A DNA stretch of 64,000 nucleotides from Axinella damicornis (taxonomy: Eukaryota > Porifera > Demospongiae > Axinellida > Axinellidae), in the NCBI GenBank assembly GCA_963931865.1, contig OZ007506.1:4212926-4276925 (forward strand), in the 5' to 3' direction. The notes under the pieces were generated by a model. It saw only the letters and a program-made list of their open reading frames with translations. It was not told where the DNA came from and ran no database searches. This document shows positions 1 through 64,000 of the stretch, one piece after another; the first letter of the stretch is position 1, and every line of letters starts with the position of its first letter. A program made the position numbers and the translations under genes.

Positions 1-8193
<8,193 letters not shown>

Positions 8194-9596
8194 ATGATAT
8201 GACATACTAGGCATACTATATTGTTTGATTATGTCATGGTTACTTGTGCATGGTAGTATACCTGTGTACTAAAACTGCATCCAAACTTCAAATGCCTGCT
8301 TAGTTAAAATTTTTGTCCTATTAGACATTTCTTGCATTGCTGTATGTATGCTGATAACAATCATCCTAATTGGAGAGACTACCTCCACAGATTAACACTA
8401 TAAGATACATGTATTCATGATTCTTTTCAGAATCATTCGTCACTGGAACCTACAACTCTTTGTATTAAAGAGTCCAGGGCAAGGGCATACTAACACGACC
8501 AATAACATTAACGGTGCTCAAGATATGATCGAGGCCTGATTCGAATGAAATGTCATGCCTGGTATAGAAACTCCAATGTATGTGAGCTCATGCGCAGATA
8601 GCTACACCGGAGAATAAGGTTGCATGTATAATTCTTACAATAGGTGGCAAAATTCTTACCACTGTTTGTGATAGTTAGTGAAACAGAGAGGGAGCAAAAT
8701 CAAATCCAATTTGTCACTAGCTCAGCATGCAAGACATTCAGAATGTTAGTCAGATGCTCTTACCATACAGGTGTGCATGTAGTCATCATCATTGGATTCT
8801 AACGGAATCCCTCTCTCATTGAGGGCAGTTGAACGCTTTACAAACTGCCTGTACACTGTAGACGGCCGATTACAAAGCTTCCAAAGGCAGGTGCAACACT
8901 TGACCACCCAGCTTGTGCATACATCCGGTTTGGTCCACAGTTTACCCCGCCCGCGCATGCGCGACGTGCAATCCATCTCGAAGTGGTTATTGGTCCGGCA
9001 GGAAGTAGGGCGACAGGCCACTTATAGGCCTACCCAAAGTATGTACTTCCTGCCGGACCAATATCCACGTCCATTTGAAAAACGCTTCCGCGGGTTGGCG
9101 AAGGCGTTCAGAAGCTCCATATATACTCTCTTTCGGACGTCATACAACTCTTTCGTGCAACCGAAAGCGGCGCGCGGGCCTGGGAATGAGGCTAGGCTCC
9201 ACCCCTTTCGAATGCATTATACAAACATCAGATGACGTATGGAAATGTCAGGTTGGTTAGCACAATTAGGCAGCCAATTCAATTGTATGAATGTCATTAT
9301 GGTTAGATTTATAAGCCAGATGGCGGAAATGGGTATCTACCAAACGTACTAATTAGCTATGAACCCGATTCACTCAACACGAAAGTGTACTGCCTTGAAA
9401 TGTCAGGGTCATAACCTATGTACGTTGAGTGGGACATATCGAATTACGTTTCAACACTGAGCACTGAACTTCGCTGTAAGTAAACATGTCTTATGCAATC
9501 TCCAGGCATGAATATTAGGTAGCTTGCTACGTAGCTATATATATTTGAGCTGAAATCAAATGCAATTATTCAACTGTACATAGCTTCAGAGGCACA
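8194..9596. other. Intergenic spacer RTK-1 to RTK-2
   Basis: No coding exon was recognised. It contains a 74-bp hairpin at 8989-9062 with ends ATTGGTCCGGCAGGAAGTA and its complement, and a family-P1 end (CTGGGAATGAGGCTA) at 9180-9195. The 60 bp before the RTK-2 ATG include a TATA-like run. Confidence 0.6.
8989..9062. repeat. Short hairpin MITE-like repeat
   Basis: ATTGGTCCGGCAGGAAGTA at the left and TACTTCCTGCCGGACCAAT at the right are perfect reverse complements around a 36-bp centre that itself contains AGGCC/GGCCT symmetry. Confidence 0.65.
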
Positions 9597-22453
<12,857 letters not shown>

Positions 22454-22909
22454 AAGTGAAACTACTACATGACAGTGTGTTCATTTGCAAAGCAGTTATT
22501 GAAATGTGTACATGTGGTCAATGTATACTTTTTATTGTATGATTTGCAATTTTTTTTATGAAAGCCTGTTTTACCAACTAGAATATATCAGTTACTGGTT
22601 GCAATTGATTTGCTTGCTATAGCTACTATATATATATATATTCATGCACCTTATACTTTTAAGACTGTCGTCTTTGTATAGCCACAATTGCAGCTGTGTA
22701 CGTCCATAATGCCAATGGAACTGTGTGTGGGTTTAACACAAACATGCAGGCATGGTAGTGCACTACCATGCAGATATTGAGGCAGGTGTCTTATTGCATG
22801 TACCCTACAAGTTTGTGAGGTGTGCCAATGTCTGGCACATGCACATGGCACACCTGTGACATCATCATTTAGCAACAGCAGTAAAGCAACTATATAAGCA
22901 TGCAAATAG

Positions 22910-23031
22910 TTAGTTATAGCATGGCAACAAGGGCGATATTGGCACTGCTGATGTAAAGCCCTCAGGCTTAATTTACGTCACAGCAGTGCCAATATCTGGC
23001 ACACAGCCCTTGTTGCCATGCTATAACTAAC
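22910..23031. repeat. 122-bp hairpin
   Basis: GTTAGTTATAGCATGGCAAC at the left pairs with GTTGCCATGCTATAACTAAC at the right; an inner pair GATATTGGCACTGCTG / CAGCAGTGCCAATATC extends the stem. Confidence 0.8.
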
Positions 23032-23096
23032 TGCTTATAGTTAGCTAGCTACAGCTTTAGATTTACTGTTGCTGTAGCTAAGGTTTGAGGTGAAGT

Positions 23097-24333
23097 ATTC
23101 AGTTTTCCATGTTATTTCACTTGTATAGCTAAAGCATTACTGGCTGCAAATAAACCTGTCTTTTTAACACGTCAATTGCCATGACAGTTACTACGGCTGT
23201 AAAAACAAATTTGTCTTTTAAAATAATTGCCATGCTTTTTTTCAGTTGTAAATAAACGTAGCTAGATGCTTGTTTTCAAAATACAGAGGTGCCATAATAT
23301 CAATTTCAACTTCTGAATCATTGTTGATATCCACGTCAGCCAAAAACAAATAACGCCTTGTTGCCATGCTATAACTAACTGCTTGTAGTTAGCTAGCTAC
23401 AGCTTTAAATTTACTGTTGCTGTAGCTAAGGTTTGAGGAGATCGATGAATTAATGAAGGGAACTGCAACCATTGGAATGAATTGAAAGGTAACGATGTTG
23501 AATGTGGACAAGAACCCCTTCACTGCACCACAGATAATGATTTATGGTAAAATTGCTAACGCTTCTGATTAAGTTAACATTCCTGACGTGCATTTGAACT
23601 GCCATCTCCCTTACGGGACAGGCAACGTGCATGATCGAACTGCATGGATGCGATACTAGCTGCTGTTGGGGTCGTCACACACGAGTGAGTCGGATCAAAT
23701 AACAAAAGGTAACCAAAACACCTTCCGTATATGCAGCAAATACAAATATGCATGCTATAGCAATCGCCGCGCCATGAGCGTTATTTGTTTTTGGCTGACG
23801 TGGATATCAACAATGATTCAGAAGTTGAAATTGATATTATGGCACCTCTGTATTTTGAAAACAAGCATCTAGCTACGTTTATTTACAACTGAAAAAAAAG
23901 CATGGCAATTATTTTAAAAGACAAATTTGTTTTTACAGCCGTATATGCAGCAAATATGTTTTTGGCTGACGTTATTTGTTTTTTTACAGCCGTATATGCA
24001 GCAAATTTGTTTTTACATTCCGTATATGCAGCAAATACAAATATGCATGCTATAGCAATCGCCGCGCCATGAGCGTTATTTGTTTTTGGCTGACGTGGAT
24101 ATCAACAATGATTCGGAAGTTGAAATTGATATTATGGCACCTCTGTATTTTGAAAACAAGCATCTAGCTACGTTTATTTACAACTGAAAAAAAAGCATGG
24201 CAATTATTTTAAAAGACAAATTTGTTTTTACAGCCGTAGTAACTGTCATGGCAATTGACGTGTTAAAAAGACAGGTTTATTTGCAGCCAGTAATGCTTTA
24301 GCTATACAAGTGAAATAACATGGAAAACTGAAT
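23097..24333. mobile_element. Long-arm foldback element in RTK-2/RTK-3 spacer
   Basis: The left arm (23097-23350), starting ATTCAGTTTTCCATGTTATT, is the reverse complement of the right arm (about 24084-24333), ending in AATAACATGGAAAACTGAAT. A third, partial copy in the right-arm orientation lies at 23727-23945. Short open frames in the two right-arm-oriented copies are near identical (SNRRAMSVICFWLTWIST), but these are repeat-derived; no transposase is seen. Confidence 0.75.
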
Positions 24334-24445
24334 GAGTGATAGTAATAAAGCAACTATGTTAAAATGACAGATATAGCTAGCTAGTTCATTGCAGCAGCAT
24401 ACTGCTTATAGTTTCTTCTTTTACTTCAATGTTCAGAGAACAGAG

Positions 24446-45505
<21,060 letters not shown>

Positions 45506-45506
<1 letters not shown>

Positions 45507-45511
45507 ATAAA
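45506..45511 (+). promoter_or_regulatory. AATAAA poly(A)-signal-like hexamer overlapping RTK-3 stop
   Basis: The hexamer begins on the last base of the TGA stop codon. If used it would leave a 3' UTR of only a few tens of bases. It may be chance, since it lies in an AT-rich stretch. Confidence 0.35.
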
Positions 45512-47594
45512 TAACGTACTGCACACCTCAATATCATTGCACTGTATATTCAACTGCAATTGATGCTAGCATGTAGTTAGATTGCATGTGTATTTCAAGT
45601 AAAGGATTCATAGCAGTTCTTTTTTTAAATTTTGCATCTGCTTAGTTTGGAATCATTACTGTACAGCCTGCAGCATTATTGTTATTGATTTGGTGAGTGG
45701 ACAATGAGGGACAAGTAGTCATGAAAGTGGTTTTTCGAGCTCCTGATTCAACTATACCAGCATCCACACACACACACCAATCGGACTGATTGATAACTTT
45801 AGGGTGGTCAAACCGCTTCATTTTCACTCTCTCATCCATCATGCTCTTAGCCTCTTCATGGCCAAAGTATCCTGAAGAAGGAAATTGTAGCTCAAGTCCA
45901 TGCCCGACTCTGTACCACAGGTAGTTATAGCTTTTAGCTTCAAGACCCTATTTTGTTGTTCTCATCAGGGCTATTTTAGCATCAAGATTTATGACGCTGG
46001 TTATCATTGCAGACTCACTGGACAGCTGTTAGTATACCTAAGGCAACTTTTGCATTCATTTGCATCGCATCTCAATATGCGTATACATGTATGTACTAAG
46101 AGAACGCTTCACTCTCTGTGGTCAACACCATGGCATGCTATGAGCTAGTGTAGCTAACTGCCATGAACAAGTTACAACTACTCCGATTCTGAGCCAATTG
46201 TATTGATAGTCATAATGGAAAAGTTGGTTTTCAACAGGATTGATCTTCACCACGTGATAAAGGTCTCAGAGTTTGGCCTGACTGAGGACATCTATGCTAC
46301 AAACTACTTCCTACACGGACAGGAGGCTGGTGCAGTGAAACTACCAGTGAAGTGGATGAACCAAGAGAGTTTGAGGGATGGTAACTTCTACTGAGAAGAC
46401 TGATGTGGTATATTTGCCGAACCAAGATAGCTTCCAGGCACCAGCAACCACATTGCATGTAGCTACTGGCTGATCGACTGTTCAACTGAATATTCAGTAC
46501 GTAGCTTAATTGGTCGACCACAGGGCGATGCCATTTAAGCTATGGCTAGCCTCGCTCCCAGGCTGTTTCTATGGTCTGGGAATGAGGCTAATCCATGGCT
46601 AAACGTCATCAAACAATTTAGCATTGCATTCCTATTCCTTTGTATGACATTACACTGTCTATGGTATGCTACTAGCTACAACTGTAATTTGATCTTAACA
46701 ACAATGTTGGGAAAGAAAGCCTAGAGTGAGACATTCTCCAATTCGGAAATCCATATCAAGATGTAGCTAATTATTCCAATAGTACATTGTTTGTAGTTGC
46801 TGAGTGCATTAGCGAGGCTTCTATCAGTTATGTGGATGGTGCAAGATCTTTAATCTTGGAGATTGGGGGACGAACACACACGGCCTTTAGGGCTTGCAGA
46901 CATGCAAGAACAGCTAGCTACATGTGGAGTCGACATTGAGCATCTTTATAGCTACACCATCAGCTCAGCGCTCAGACTCTCACTATACCCGCAAGTAGCT
47001 AGGTGGCCAGGTCATGCATGCGCATGTGGCACGATGCAGATAGTAGCTAGCTATTCCTGGTCGCATTTTGCGATCTACCTGGTGGTTATCCAGGTTCTTT
47101 AGTTACACGTAGTGCTATATGCAGTGGTCATATATGGAATTACTTGCTGGGAGATCTTCAGTGGAAGGAAGAGCCCCTACATATAGCTACCCCTTGTCAC
47201 TGACTCAACTGCTGGAGAACAGACAAAGACAGGATAAACCTTTGAATGCTGCTTGCTCTGATACTAGGTGCATATAAATATTGTGGGAATACGTATATAG
47301 TGTTTCTCCAGCTATTGTCAGGAAAAAGCATTAATAATTCAATGTCTATAGCCACGCATGCAAGCATGTGAAACATGCATTATCCTTCGCATGGTATACA
47401 CCACTTGTATGATTCCACTTCAATGAACGCGGAATTGTCCTGTTTGGTTTCATGCAGCTTATGGAAATACTTGCATGCGGTGTGTTTGTTGGCTGATTCT
47501 TCTCAAGAAAACTTTGAGAGAACACTATTGAGCACATAACTTACGCGACAGCGCAGTGTAGACGTCTGTGTTGTGCAGCATAACGCTGCTCAGG
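45507..47594. other. Spacer RTK-3 to RTK-4 containing the pseudogene
   Basis: Apart from the kinase remnants this holds a family-P1 palindrome at about 46547-46590 that is shared with the RTK-2 intron at 21235-21277. The last 300 bp before the RTK-4 ATG look unique; no TATA box recognised. Confidence 0.6.
45742..47268. pseudogene. Decayed kinase gene fragments, RTK-2-like, partly inverted
   Basis: Three kinase-exon remnants lie here. At about 45742-45872 on the minus strand is a helix-C exon (MMDERVKMKRFDHPKV), with its acceptor side intact but damaged after VINQSDW. At 46238-46407 on the plus strand is the DFG exon; it reads EFG rather than DFG ([16 protein letters not shown]), MNQESL for MSPESL, and carries a 1-bp insertion near GNFY that brings a stop. 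At 47125-47268 plus is the DVW exon with a small insertion near its start and a deletion around the PGVDP region. The HRD exon is missing. The spacer 46500-47120 matches the RTK-2 intron at about 21200-21764, which identifies the source. Confidence 0.88.

Positions 47595-64000
<16,406 letters not shown>

Larger units (their letters stand above)
22454..24445. other. Intergenic spacer RTK-2 to RTK-3, mostly foldback repeats
   Basis: No coding exon recognised. It contains a 122-bp hairpin (22910-23031), a direct repeat (23011-23090 and 23360-23439) and a 1.24-kb foldback structure (23097-24333). The last about 110 bp before the RTK-3 ATG are unique and should contain its promoter; no clear TATA box. 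Confidence 0.65.

Noticed and set aside
23666..24167. Two nearly identical short proteins with SNRRAMSVICFWLTWIST
   Set aside because: Encoded by two copies of a foldback arm; duplicated repeat, not a gene pair.

Overview
The window is eukaryotic, intron-rich genomic DNA, most likely from a sponge (demosponge-like). I infer this from large receptor tyrosine kinases built on scavenger-receptor cysteine-rich (SRCR) ectodomains, introns of 50 bp to several kb with canonical GT-AG ends, and abundant small transposons. The species cannot be fixed from the sequence; another early-branching animal is possible.

The dominant content is a head-to-tail array of four paralogous receptor tyrosine kinase (RTK) genes, all on the + strand. 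RTK-1 (1-8193) lacks its 5' end. RTK-2 (9597-22453) is complete, about 1539 aa. RTK-3 (24446-45506) is complete, about 2099 aa. RTK-4 (47595 to beyond 64000) lacks its 3' end. All share the plan: signal peptide, SRCR domains each split over two exons, a Frizzled-type cysteine-rich domain (Fz CRD) on two exons, a Ser/Thr-rich stalk, one transmembrane helix with a basic stop-transfer, a juxtamembrane exon ending near NPYT, and a tyrosine kinase on eight exons whose lengths are nearly fixed between paralogues. Every splice junction I propose keeps frame, and the complete exon sums for RTK-2 and RTK-3 are divisible by three.

The ectodomains differ strongly: RTK-2 has eight SRCRs; RTK-4 has six; RTK-3 has eight SRCRs plus a six-bladed YWTD propeller with EGF, a somatomedin-B-like domain and two Fz CRDs, the second set arising from internal duplication of an SRCR-SRCR-SRCR-Fz cassette also present in RTK-1. 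Between RTK-3 and RTK-4 (45.7-47.3 kb) lie decayed and partly inverted kinase exons derived from an RTK-2-like copy.

Introns and intergenic spacers hold many mobile elements: a compound insertion of about 5.4 kb in the RTK-4 Fz intron (an internally deleted Ty3/gypsy-type LTR element inside a DNA-transposon-like repeat whose empty relative sits in an RTK-3 kinase intron), a MITE family with internally duplicated sequence, palindromic elements with 9-bp target duplications, long foldback repeats, tRNA-derived SINE-like pieces, a 36-bp minisatellite and simple repeats. No rRNA, CRISPR or prokaryotic gene was seen. Functionally the locus looks like a fast-evolving family of cell-surface receptors in which a constant kinase is coupled to shuffled ligand-binding modules; the ligand is unknown.
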